Positions 1 to 5,260 of a stretch of DNA of 6,661 nt are shown here, piece by piece; the stretch's first letter is position 1; each line of letters opens with the position of its first letter. Source of the stretch: Ramlibacter sp. (lineage in GTDB: Bacteria; Pseudomonadota; Gammaproteobacteria; Burkholderiales; Burkholderiaceae); assembly GCA_014376915.1 (NCBI GenBank), contig JACMQP010000472.1, positions 1 through 6,661 on the forward strand, written 5' to 3'. The translations under genes were made by a program, and so were the position numbers. The notes beneath the pieces were generated by a model. It saw nothing but the letters and a program-made list of their open reading frames with translations. It had not been told where the DNA came from and did no database searches.

Positions 1-247
1 CGCCGTCGGCTGCATGGCGCGCATACACCACGAATGCCACACCCACCGCGACCAGCTCGAGCCAGGCAAAAGGGAGCACCAGCGTCGCCCCCTGCCACCA
101 AAAAACCGTTCCGATGCCGAGCGAAACCACGCACAGCGATACATACAGCCACGCCAGCTGGACCGGCGTGACCGAGCAGTTGCGCTGCAAAAACCAGTGA
201 ATGTTCTGGCCCTGGACAGTGGCGAAGCGAAAGACCGGGTTTGACAC
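1..247 (-). CDS. DUF2244 family membrane protein, partial (C-terminus beyond left edge)
   Basis: The reading frame starts at a GTG (245-247) and runs off the window after 82 codons, so the C-terminal part is missing. GTG is the only usual start after an in-frame TGA eight codons upstream. No good Shine-Dalgarno is visible. The N-terminus is soluble (about residues 1-28). Two hydrophobic segments follow, about 31-50 and 54-76, joined by a short WWQG turn, and then a basic YARH. The layout and the segment around RNCSVTP resemble the DUF2244 integral membrane family, whose function is not established. From memory, such genes often lie next to cytochrome c oxidase subunit genes in related bacteria; here that neighbour would be outside the window, so the link is inference. 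The gene begins 10 nt after the methyltransferase stop on the same strand, so co-transcription is likely. Confidence 0.8.
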   Translation of the reverse strand, partial: MSNPVFRFATVQGQNIHWFLQRNCSVTPVQLAWLYVSLCVVSLGIGTVFWWQGATLVLPFAWLELVAVGVAFVVYARHAADG

Positions 248-257
248 AGCTGAACGC

Positions 258-1235
258 TTACAAAATCAAGCAGGAATTGTAGCGCCGCTCCCGGGGAGAC
301 TCGGGACGTGCGGGTATCGCGGCGTGCGCCGCGCGCGCGGGGCTCGCCCGTTGCCCTTTGTCCGACTGCAGCAAGGCCCGCATGTCCGCCAGCGAGACGG
401 CGCTCTCGCCGCTCATCCTGACCCTGGGCGCCGGCTTGAGCGCGTGGCCGTAGACGATCTCGAAGGTGAGCGCGAGCCGGCCGTCGACACCGCCCAGCTC
501 CGAGACCAGCGCGGCCTCCAGTTCACTGCGCCAGCGCCGTCCGCGCAGCGACGCAAACCGCTGCGGATGCAGATTGCTGCCCAGTTCGGCCAGCTCGGCC
601 AGCAACTTGTCAGGCGAATCCCAGGTCAGCGTGATCCGTTCCATGTCCATCACCGGCTCCGCGAAGCCCGCGGCCACCAGCATGTCGCCCCAGTCGTGCA
701 TGTCCGTGAACTCGTGCGCCGGCGCCGGCCAGCCCATCGCTGCGTACAGCCGGCGCAACTCGCGCAGGCTGTCGGGGCCGAGGCAGGAGAACATCAGGAA
801 ACCGTCAACGGCCAGCGCGCGCTGCCATTGCCCGATCAGCGCCTGCGGATCGGCCGCCAGGTGCAGCGCCATGTTGGCCCAGAGCATCTGCGCCTGGCCG
901 TCTTGCAGGCCGCCGACCCTCGGCGCCTTGGCACCGATGCGCCGCCACCAGGGCCGGGCAATGGACTTGAGCGCCGCGCGCGTCGGGCCCGGCTGGCCGG
1001 CGGCCACAACGCACTCCGCGTCGCGGTAGCGCGCCTCCACCAGCGCGTGCGCGTGCAGTCCCCCGCGCACCGGCTCCCAGTCGGCCCAGGCGACCGGCTT
1101 CATGCGGATCCACTGCAACCGGTCTTCCATGCGGCGCCCCACTTCCTCGTGCAGCCAGGGCGACCGTAACGGCGCCACCTGCTCCCAGTGGGCGGCGGCG
1201 ACGGGGTCGATGGTCGGAGGGCGTTGTGTGGCCAT
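258..1235 (-). CDS. BioC-like SAM-dependent methyltransferase homologue with degenerate motif I
   Basis: The product is 325 aa. The open frame extends upstream to 1463, but the ATG at 1235 is chosen because the protein-like sequence starts there and the extension overlaps comF. The C-terminal two thirds follow malonyl-ACP O-methyltransferase BioC of biotin synthesis. Matching parts are LWANMALHLAADPQAL (118-133, the post-motif region), the FSCLGPDSLRELR segment (149-161), a GSNLHPQR segment (219-226) and LTFEIVYGHALKP (256-268). The usual glycine-rich SAM-binding motif near the N-terminus (DxGxGxG type) is not seen; the equivalent stretch reads WEPVRGGLHAH (53-63). Catalysis is therefore uncertain, and the product may be a divergent or non-biotin methyltransferase. 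A 55-residue Ala/Arg/Pro-rich tail follows the conserved part. It is divergent from comF and probably co-transcribed with the DUF2244 gene. Confidence 0.85.
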   Translation of the reverse strand: MATQRPPTIDPVAAAHWEQVAPLRSPWLHEEVGRRMEDRLQWIRMKPVAWADWEPVRGGLHAHALVEARYRDAECVVAAGQPGPTRAALKSIARPWWRRIGAKAPRVGGLQDGQAQMLWANMALHLAADPQALIGQWQRALAVDGFLMFSCLGPDSLRELRRLYAAMGWPAPAHEFTDMHDWGDMLVAAGFAEPVMDMERITLTWDSPDKLLAELAELGSNLHPQRFASLRGRRWRSELEAALVSELGGVDGRLALTFEIVYGHALKPAPRVRMSGESAVSLADMRALLQSDKGQRASPARAAHAAIPARPESPRERRYNSCLIL

Positions 1236-1285
1236 GCGGCAGTACTTCTGGATCGGGCCATGCTGTGCGTTAGGCAGGTGCGCCG

Positions 1286-1293
1286 AGTATATT
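1286..1293. promoter_or_regulatory. Candidate overlapping divergent -10 elements (BioC-like / comF)
   Basis: The 64-bp gap between the two divergent start codons has one TA-rich core. On the plus strand it reads TATATT (1288-1293), exactly 6 nt before the comF ATG. On the minus strand it reads TATACT (1291 down to 1286), which would give a leader of about 44 nt for the methyltransferase. Each matches 5 of 6 bases of TATAAT. No good -35 hexamer is seen at 16-18 bp on either side, so this is a prediction from position and composition only. Confidence 0.4.
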
Positions 1294-1299
1294 GAGCAG

Positions 1300-2019
1300 A
1301 TGCTGCCCCACTGGATCGAAGGGCTGAAAGCGGCCACGCCGGGCCAGTGTGCGGTGTGCCATGCCTGGCCGGCACAGCCTGTCTGCGAAGCCTGCGTCGT
1401 GCGCTTCGCCCAGCCGCAGCCGCGCTGCATCACTTGCGCCCTGCCCGTTCCCGCCGGCGTCAACCAATGTGGCCGCTGCCTGCGCGAGCCGCCGCCGCTG
1501 GACCGGTGCTTTGCCGCCGTGAACTACGGCTATCCATGGTCCGGCCTCATCACCCAGTTCAAGTTCCATGGCCAGCCCGGCTGGGCCGGACCGCTGGCCA
1601 CGTTGATGCGCAGCGCGCCATGGGTCGAACCGGCGCTCGACGATGCCGATCAGGTGTTGCCGCTGCCGCTCGCGCCCGAGCGACTGGCCGAGCGCGGCTT
1701 CAACCAGGCACTGGAACTGGCGCGCGCCCTCGCGCCCGGCAAAGTCCGCTCCGACCTGCTGCTGCGGATGCGCGATACCCCTGCCCAGGCCGAACTCGGC
1801 CTGGCGGCGCGGCTGCGCAACATGAAGGGAGCGTTCGCGGTCGAACCGCTGCGGGTGGCCGCCCTCCAGGGCCGGCGCATCGTGCTGGTGGACGACGTGA
1901 TGACCAGCGGCGCGTCGCTGTTCGCCGCGGCCGCTGCGTTGCGGCAGGCGGGCGCCCTGCAGATCACTGCCATCGTGCTGGCACGAACCGACGAACCGGA
2001 TGGAGCCGCGCGACAATAG
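1300..2019 (+). CDS. comF: ComF-family phosphoribosyltransferase-like protein
   Basis: The product is 239 aa, usual for ComF/GntX proteins. The N-terminus has four CxxC pairs (C17/C20, C29/C32, C43/C46, C57/C60), as expected for a zinc-binding domain. The C-terminal domain is a type I phosphoribosyltransferase fold, with the PRPP-binding loop IVLVDDVMTSGAS at 194-206 and the family segment RLAERGFNQALELA at 128-141. In competent bacteria ComF helps bring single-stranded DNA into the cytoplasm. In many others its role is unknown, and nothing here shows competence. ATG 1300 is chosen because the cysteine region follows it at the usual distance; there is no proper Shine-Dalgarno, only GAG three bases before ATG. 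trmL starts 5 nt after the stop, so the two are probably one transcript. Confidence 0.92.
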   Translation: MLPHWIEGLKAATPGQCAVCHAWPAQPVCEACVVRFAQPQPRCITCALPVPAGVNQCGRCLREPPPLDRCFAAVNYGYPWSGLITQFKFHGQPGWAGPLATLMRSAPWVEPALDDADQVLPLPLAPERLAERGFNQALELARALAPGKVRSDLLLRMRDTPAQAELGLAARLRNMKGAFAVEPLRVAALQGRRIVLVDDVMTSGASLFAAAAALRQAGALQITAIVLARTDEPDGAARQ

Positions 2020-2024
2020 AGACT

Positions 2025-2501
2025 GTGTTCAACATTGTTCTGGTCGAGCCCGAGATCCCGCCCAACACCGGCAACGTGATCCGGCTGGCGGCCAACACCG
2101 GCTGCACGCTGCACCTGATCGAGCCGCTCGGCTTTTCGATGGACGACAGGCGCATGCGGCGCGCCGGGCTGGACTACCACGAGTACGCGGACGTACTGCG
2201 CCACTCCAGCTGGGACGCGTTCCTGATTTCCCGGCAGCCGGAACGAGCGCGGCTGTTCGCCCTCACCACCCACGGCACGCGCGGCGTGCACGACGTGGCA
2301 TTCGCGGCGGGTGACTGGCTGGTGTTCGGCTCCGAGACCCGGGGCCTGGCGCCGGCGCTGCGCGAATCGTTCGCGCAGCGGCAGCGACTGCGGCTGCCGA
2401 TGCGCTCGGGCCAGCGCAGCCTGAACCTTTCCAATGCCGTCGCCGTCACCGTGTTCGAGGCGTGGCGCCAGCACGGCTTTGGCGCTGCGCTTCCTGGCTG
2501 A
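2025..2501 (+). CDS. trmL: tRNA (cytidine/uridine-34-2'-O)-methyltransferase TrmL
   Basis: The product is 158 aa, the normal size of TrmL, a SPOUT-class (trefoil-knot) enzyme that 2'-O-methylates the wobble nucleotide of certain tRNA-Leu isoacceptors using SAM. All three SPOUT motifs are seen: EPEIPPNTGNVIRLAANTG at 8-26, LVFGSETRGL at 99-108 and RSLNLSNAVAVTVFEAWRQ at 131-149. The start is GTG (2025-2027), because FNIVLVEPEIPPN is the family N-terminus and no ATG lies close upstream in frame. The Shine-Dalgarno is weak (AGAGA at 2018-2022). A GACAAT hexamer (2011-2016, spanning the comF stop approach) lies close upstream, but I treat the gene as the second in the comF transcript. It ends 19 bp from the convergent LysR gene with no clear terminator between. 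Confidence 0.95.
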   Translation: MFNIVLVEPEIPPNTGNVIRLAANTGCTLHLIEPLGFSMDDRRMRRAGLDYHEYADVLRHSSWDAFLISRQPERARLFALTTHGTRGVHDVAFAAGDWLVFGSETRGLAPALRESFAQRQRLRLPMRSGQRSLNLSNAVAVTVFEAWRQHGFGAALPG

Positions 2502-2520
2502 CAAAAGAGGCCCGCCCGCA

Positions 2521-3465
2521 TCACTGCCCCTGCGCCGCCGGCGGGGCGTCGATGCCCAGCCCGGCAACCGTGCGCCGCGTCTGCTCGACCAGGTAGTCCA
2601 GGAACGCGCGGGTGCGAAGCGGCATGAACTTGCGGCTCGGCAGGACCGCCACCATCCGCAGCCGGTTGGTGATCCAGGGCGACAGCACCCGGCGCAACTG
2701 GCCTGTCTTGAGCAGCGGCACCAGCAAGTCGACGGGCTGGCTGCTGTTGCCTGCGCCTTCGAGAGTGGCGCGCAGCAGCGTGTCCGTGTGGTTGGCGACC
2801 AGCACGGCGGGCACCGGCAATTCAAGCGTGCGATCCCCGTCCAGCGGGTCGATCAGCGTCAGGGGCCGCAGCCGCGTGCCGGGCGTTCGCAAGCGCAGGC
2901 ACTGGTGCTGGAGCAGGTCCTGCGGGACCTGAGGCGTGCCGTGCCGCAGCAGGTAATCGGGCGAGGCGCAGAACACCGCCTGGCTCAGGATGATCGTCCG
3001 CACGATCACGTTGGCGTCCACCTGCGTCGTGCTGTTGAGGACGGCCAGGTCGTAGTCGTGGACCTGTGGGTCCGGGCTGTCGTCGACGTGGATGTCCAGC
3101 ATGACGCCCGGGTGCAGGCGCCGAAACCCGGTCACCAGGGGCGCCAGCATGTGGGTCGCGGCCACTGGAGGCGCAAGGATTCGGACGGTGCCCGCCATCG
3201 CCTGCGTGTGGCTCTGGGCCAGACCCTGTGCCTCGTCGATATCACTCAGGATCAACCGCAGCCGCGCCAGATACGCCTGGCCGGCATCGGTCAGCGACAG
3301 GCGCCGGGTGGTCCGCTGCAACAGCCGCACGCCCAGGTGCTGTTCCAGGTCGGTGACCAGCCGCGTCACCACCGCCGGCGCCAGATCCAGCTTGCGGGCG
3401 GCCGCGGCAAAGCCGCCTTCGTCCACCACCTCCTGAAACACACGCATCGATTGCAATCGGTCCAT
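2521..3465 (-). CDS. LysR-family transcriptional regulator (CrgA-like subgroup)
   Basis: The product is 314 aa, typical for LysR-type regulators. The N-terminus carries the winged helix-turn-helix (about 1-60), including FAAAARKLDLAPAVVTRLV (19-37) and the wing region LLQRTTRRLSLTDAG (48-62). A linker helix follows to about residue 90, then a periplasmic-binding-protein-like effector domain (about 90-295). The MDRLQSMRVF start and overall pattern resemble the CrgA-type subgroup; the ligand cannot be told. The ATG at 3465 is chosen over the in-frame GTG at 3471 because a GGAGG (3475 down to 3471) sits 5 nt before the ATG and overlaps the GTG. The T-N11-A repeat at 3490-3510 lies just upstream and suits self-regulation. 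The divergent small exported protein gene is the only obvious nearby target. Confidence 0.95.
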   Translation of the reverse strand: MDRLQSMRVFQEVVDEGGFAAAARKLDLAPAVVTRLVTDLEQHLGVRLLQRTTRRLSLTDAGQAYLARLRLILSDIDEAQGLAQSHTQAMAGTVRILAPPVAATHMLAPLVTGFRRLHPGVMLDIHVDDSPDPQVHDYDLAVLNSTTQVDANVIVRTIILSQAVFCASPDYLLRHGTPQVPQDLLQHQCLRLRTPGTRLRPLTLIDPLDGDRTLELPVPAVLVANHTDTLLRATLEGAGNSSQPVDLLVPLLKTGQLRRVLSPWITNRLRMVAVLPSRKFMPLRTRAFLDYLVEQTRRTVAGLGIDAPPAAQGQ

Positions 3466-3489
3466 CAGCACCTCCGGATAAGTCGCCGA

Positions 3490-3510
3490 TTATTGCGCTT
3501 TTGGCAATAA
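3490..3510. promoter_or_regulatory. Candidate LysR-type operator (T-N11-A inverted repeat)
   Basis: A perfect 7-bp inverted repeat, TTATTGC (3490-3496) and GCAATAA (3504-3510), is separated by 7 bp. It contains the T-N11-A core typical of LysR-type binding sites (T3494 to A3506). It is centred at 3500, 35 bp before the LysR start codon, inside an AT-rich stretch that stands out from the GC-rich surroundings. The symmetry is directly seen; binding by the adjacent regulator is inferred from family knowledge. Confidence 0.65.
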
Positions 3511-3549
3511 ACAATTGATCAGGAGACTGTTTTTTGATTTAACCAAGAG

Positions 3550-3558
3550 TAATACATT
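3550..3558 (+). promoter_or_regulatory. Possible -10 region for the small exported protein gene
   Basis: Two overlapping -10-like hexamers are seen, TAATAC (3550-3555) and TACATT (3553-3558). The -35 position is T-rich but not a good TTGACA match, which would fit an activator-dependent promoter. A start near 3562-3565 would give a leader of about 110 nt and place the LysR box centre at about -62 to -65. This is an inference from spacing; the stretch 3511-3673 otherwise shows no gene. Confidence 0.3.
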
Positions 3559-3562
3559 CACT

Positions 3563-3580
3563 GCATCGATGAGCCGATGC
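3563..3580 (+). repeat. Short inverted repeat in the 5' leader region
   Basis: GCATCG (3563-3568) and CGATGC (3575-3580) are perfect inverted arms around a 6-nt loop. An 8-bp palindrome CATCGATG (3564-3571) overlaps the left arm. If transcription starts near 3563 this would be a small hairpin at the very 5' end of the mRNA. It could equally be a second protein-binding site, or chance. Confidence 0.3.
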
Positions 3581-3673
3581 CAAGCAAAGACGACTCACCG
3601 AGCTGGACAGAGGGACCCAAGAAACCCCCCATGCCGGAAACCGTCATCCACTTCTTTTCAAGGAAAATTCATC

Positions 3674-3973
3674 ATGAACGCGTCCAAATTCATCGCCGTC
3701 TCCACTCTCTCCATCCTCGCCGCCGTCGCATCGGTGGCCGCCCAGGCCGACGAAGCCGACGCTTCGCAGTTCGCCGTCCAGGTCACCAGCCAGCGCACCC
3801 GCGCCGAAGTCAAAGCTGAAGCCGTCGCAGCCGTCGGCGACCGCAGCCAGGAGCTCGCCGCCCTGGGCGTGGTGACGGTGCAATCGAACGTTGCCCGTGC
3901 CGACGTGCGCGCGCAAGCCGCCAAGGCCCTGCGTCTCGGCCAGATCCCGGCCGGCGAAATCAGCAGCATGTAA
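3674..3973 (+). CDS. Small exported Ala-rich protein, DUF4148-like
   Basis: The product is 99 aa. The ATG at 3674 is preceded by AAGGA (3660-3664) at 9 nt, and the frame starts with a clear Sec signal peptide: basic residue K5, a hydrophobic core (6-23) and a likely signal peptidase I site after AQA (residue 25). The mature part (about 74 aa) is acidic at its start and Ala-rich. It has two related heptad-like segments, TRAEVKAEA (42-50) and ARADVRAQA (74-82), each likely helical. The TRAEVxAE element resembles the small Burkholderiales proteins grouped as DUF4148, but the usual tyrosine/proline part is not seen, so the family call is tentative. It ends in GQIPAGEISSM. There is no cysteine, transmembrane anchor or enzyme motif. 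Location is probably periplasmic; function unknown. It is divergent from the LysR gene and followed by a strong terminator. Confidence 0.85.
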   Translation: MNASKFIAVSTLSILAAVASVAAQADEADASQFAVQVTSQRTRAEVKAEAVAAVGDRSQELAALGVVTVQSNVARADVRAQAAKALRLGQIPAGEISSM

Positions 3974-4005
3974 GCCAGCGCTGCCCGCATGCCGGGCCGC
4001 ACACC

Positions 4006-4040
4006 AAAAACCCGCCTGATGTGTTTCCGGCGGGTTTTTT
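4006..4040. terminator. Strong intrinsic terminator, probably bidirectional
   Basis: An 11-bp perfect stem is formed by an A5-CCCGCC arm (4006-4016) and a GGCGGG-T5 arm (4029-4039), with a 12-nt loop. A T6 run follows on the plus strand (4035-4040), and the A5 run on the left gives a U-tract on the minus strand. It lies 32 nt after the small exported protein stop and 14 nt after the convergent MaoC gene stop at 4055, so it can serve both. Confidence 0.9.
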
Positions 4041-4054
4041 CGCTGGCGGCGCGG

Positions 4055-4510
4055 TCAGGGGTAGCGGCGGGAAAGCGACTCGGCGACGCACACCGGCTTC
4101 GCCGACCCTTCGCGCTCCACTGTGACCTGCCAGGTGAGCTGCATGCCGTCGTTGGCGATCGGCTCGCAGGCCAACAGGGTCATGCGCCCGCGCAGCCGGC
4201 TGCCGACAGGCACCGGCGACGTGAAACGGACCTTGTTCAAGCCGTAGTTGACGCCCATCCCCGTGTTGCGGATTTCCATCGCCGATTCGAAAAACTTCGG
4301 CAGCAGCGAGAGTGTGAGGAAGCCATGCGCGATCGGCCCGCCGAAGGGGCCGGCCGTCGCCCGCTCGACGTCCACGTGAATCCACTGGTGATCGCCGGTC
4401 GCCTGCGCGAACAGGTTGACCTGCTTCTGCGTCACGGTGAGCCAGTCGCTCACGGCGACTTCCTGCCCGATCAGGGCTGTCAGGTCCGAAAGATTCTCGA
4501 AGGTTTTCAT
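4055..4510 (-). CDS. MaoC-family (R)-specific enoyl-CoA hydratase-like protein
   Basis: The product is 151 aa, a single hot-dog fold domain of usual length. The hydratase-2 motif is clear in FAQATGDHQWIHVD (34-47), with likely catalytic D40 and H45, followed by the GPIAHGFLTLSLLP segment (58-71). Proteins of this type (PhaJ- and NodN-like) hydrate trans-2-enoyl-CoA to (R)-3-hydroxyacyl-CoA, linking fatty acid oxidation to polyhydroxyalkanoate precursors; the exact substrate cannot be read from the sequence. ATG 4510 fits the family N-terminus. There is no properly spaced Shine-Dalgarno, only GGGG touching the ATG, while a TACATT sits 6 nt upstream. The gene follows parA on the same strand after 67 bp and ends at the shared terminator. 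Confidence 0.92.
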   Translation of the reverse strand: MKTFENLSDLTALIGQEVAVSDWLTVTQKQVNLFAQATGDHQWIHVDVERATAGPFGGPIAHGFLTLSLLPKFFESAMEIRNTGMGVNYGLNKVRFTSPVPVGSRLRGRMTLLACEPIANDGMQLTWQVTVEREGSAKPVCVAESLSRRYP

Positions 4511-4516
4511 CCCCGC

Positions 4517-4522
4517 AATGTA
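4517..4522 (-). promoter_or_regulatory. Candidate -10 element for a leaderless maoC-like transcript
   Basis: TACATT on the minus strand (4522 down to 4517) lies exactly 6 nt before the ATG at 4510, so transcription would begin at or next to the start codon. The base 17 bp further upstream has no good -35 hexamer. The rest of the 67-bp gap holds only a weak 5-bp GGGAC/GTCCC repeat and a T6 run, and no clear parA terminator. Confidence 0.4.
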
Positions 4523-4577
4523 GCGCGCCGCACTTTTTTGCCTGTTGGGGACGGCGCTGAAGGTTTGTCCCGCAGAG

Positions 4578-5198
4578 TCACTTGGCTTCGAGCCAGCGGC
4601 AGATCGACGGCCACTGCTCGAGGTCGCGCTCCACGCGGCCCGGCGCGACGTCGAACAGGGTCAGCCCGCGGGCAGCAAGCTGGATGTAGTTCTGGGTCTG
4701 GCGCAGGTAGCCCAGCACCGGCAGGCCCAGGTTGTCGACGAATTCGTGCAGCTTGTCGGCGGCGATGGTGCGCTCGTCGACCCGCATCCCGACGATGCCC
4801 ACCTGCAGCTGCGTGGCCTTGCGGTGCTCGGCCATCTCGTCCAGGAAGCTGCGGGTGGCGAAAATGTCGAACACGCTCGGCTGCAGCGGAACGATCACCT
4901 TGTCTGCCAGCTTGAGCAGCTCCGTAAACATCCGCCCATGCATGCCCGCCGGCGTGTCGAGCACCACGTGGGACGTGCCCTTGGGCGGCTTGGCGATGTG
5001 CTCGGGCCCGAGGTCCCAGGTGGCGATCGGCCGCGCGGCCGGCGGACGCAAGCCCAGCCAGAGCCGGGAGGATTGCTGGCGGTCCGCGTCGCCGAGCATC
5101 ACGGCGTGGCCGCGGCTGGCAAAATACCCGGCGATGTTGGTCGCCATGGTGGACTTTCCGACACCGCCTTTTGGATTGGCTACAACCACGACCGGCAT
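4578..5198 (-). CDS. Orphan ParA/MinD-type P-loop ATPase
   Basis: The product is 206 aa, at the short end of ParA-family proteins. The deviant Walker A motif KGGVGKST is at 10-17, with the signature lysine K10 and catalytic K15. The switch I region is GDADRQQS (36-43) and the Walker B-like segment VVLDTPAGMHG is at 78-88. It has no N-terminal DNA-binding domain, like small ParA, VirC1-like or cargo-positioning ATPases. The start is ATG 5198, since AAGGAG (5210 down to 5205) lies 6 nt upstream; an in-frame TTG at 5204 is rejected. ParA proteins use ATP-dependent dimer cycling to position DNA or protein cargo. No ParB or other partner is in the window, so plasmid or chromosome partitioning is not shown. 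It probably reads on towards the MaoC gene. Confidence 0.92.
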   Translation of the reverse strand: MPVVVVANPKGGVGKSTMATNIAGYFASRGHAVMLGDADRQQSSRLWLGLRPPAARPIATWDLGPEHIAKPPKGTSHVVLDTPAGMHGRMFTELLKLADKVIVPLQPSVFDIFATRSFLDEMAEHRKATQLQVGIVGMRVDERTIAADKLHEFVDNLGLPVLGYLRQTQNYIQLAARGLTLFDVAPGRVERDLEQWPSICRWLEAK

Positions 5199-5248
5199 GA
5201 GCAACTCCTTTGTTTTGGGACGGGCTGCAGGGACTGACGCAGTTGCGC

Positions 5249-5255
5249 TATGTTA
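5249..5255. promoter_or_regulatory. Candidate overlapping divergent -10 elements (parA / kefF-like)
   Basis: In the 62-bp divergent gap, TATGTT (5249-5254) lies exactly 6 nt before the kefF-like ATG at 5261. The same bases read TAACAT on the minus strand (5255 down to 5250), which would give parA a leader of about 45 nt including its Shine-Dalgarno. Each hexamer matches only 4 of 6 bases of TATAAT and no good -35 is seen, so support is modest. Confidence 0.33.
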
Positions 5256-5260
5256 CCGGG

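Noticed and set aside
276..281. TACAAT on the minus strand as a -10 for the DUF2244 gene
   Set aside because: It encodes Tyr-Asn inside the end of the methyltransferase, has no -35 partner at 17 bp, and the 10-nt gene gap favours co-transcription.
318..333. Perfect 7-bp inverted repeat, CGCGGCG/CGCCGCG, near the end of the methyltransferase gene
   Set aside because: It lies within Ala/Arg codons of very high G+C, where such palindromes are expected, and has no T-run.
201..1169. Long plus-strand open frame (322 codons) opposite the BioC-like gene
   Set aside because: Its Arg/Pro/Gln-rich product has no family likeness, and the opposite strand has a clear BioC-type protein. Long antisense frames are usual in high-G+C genes.
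1236..1463. Upstream extension of the BioC-like gene by 76 codons
   Set aside because: It lies antisense over the comF start and its product is unlike the family. The ATG at 1235 fits the homologous N-terminus.
2535..2544. 10-bp palindrome CCGCCGGCGG near the lysR 3' end
   Set aside because: It is within Ala/Pro codons and lacks a loop and a T-run, so it is not supported as a terminator.
2434..3510. Long plus-strand open frame (358 codons) opposite the LysR gene
   Set aside because: The composition is Arg/Gln/Val/His-rich without domains, and it runs antisense to an intact LysR regulator. It is a shadow frame.
3515..3673. In-frame N-terminal extension of the small exported protein by 53 codons
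   Set aside because: The ATG at 3674 has AAGGA at 9 nt and begins a clean signal peptide, which an extension would bury. The upstream frame begins at a non-ATG codon in the promoter region.
4545..4575. GGGAC/GTCCC repeat as a terminator after parA
   Set aside because: Only a 5-bp stem with a 14-nt loop, and no T-run follows on the minus strand.
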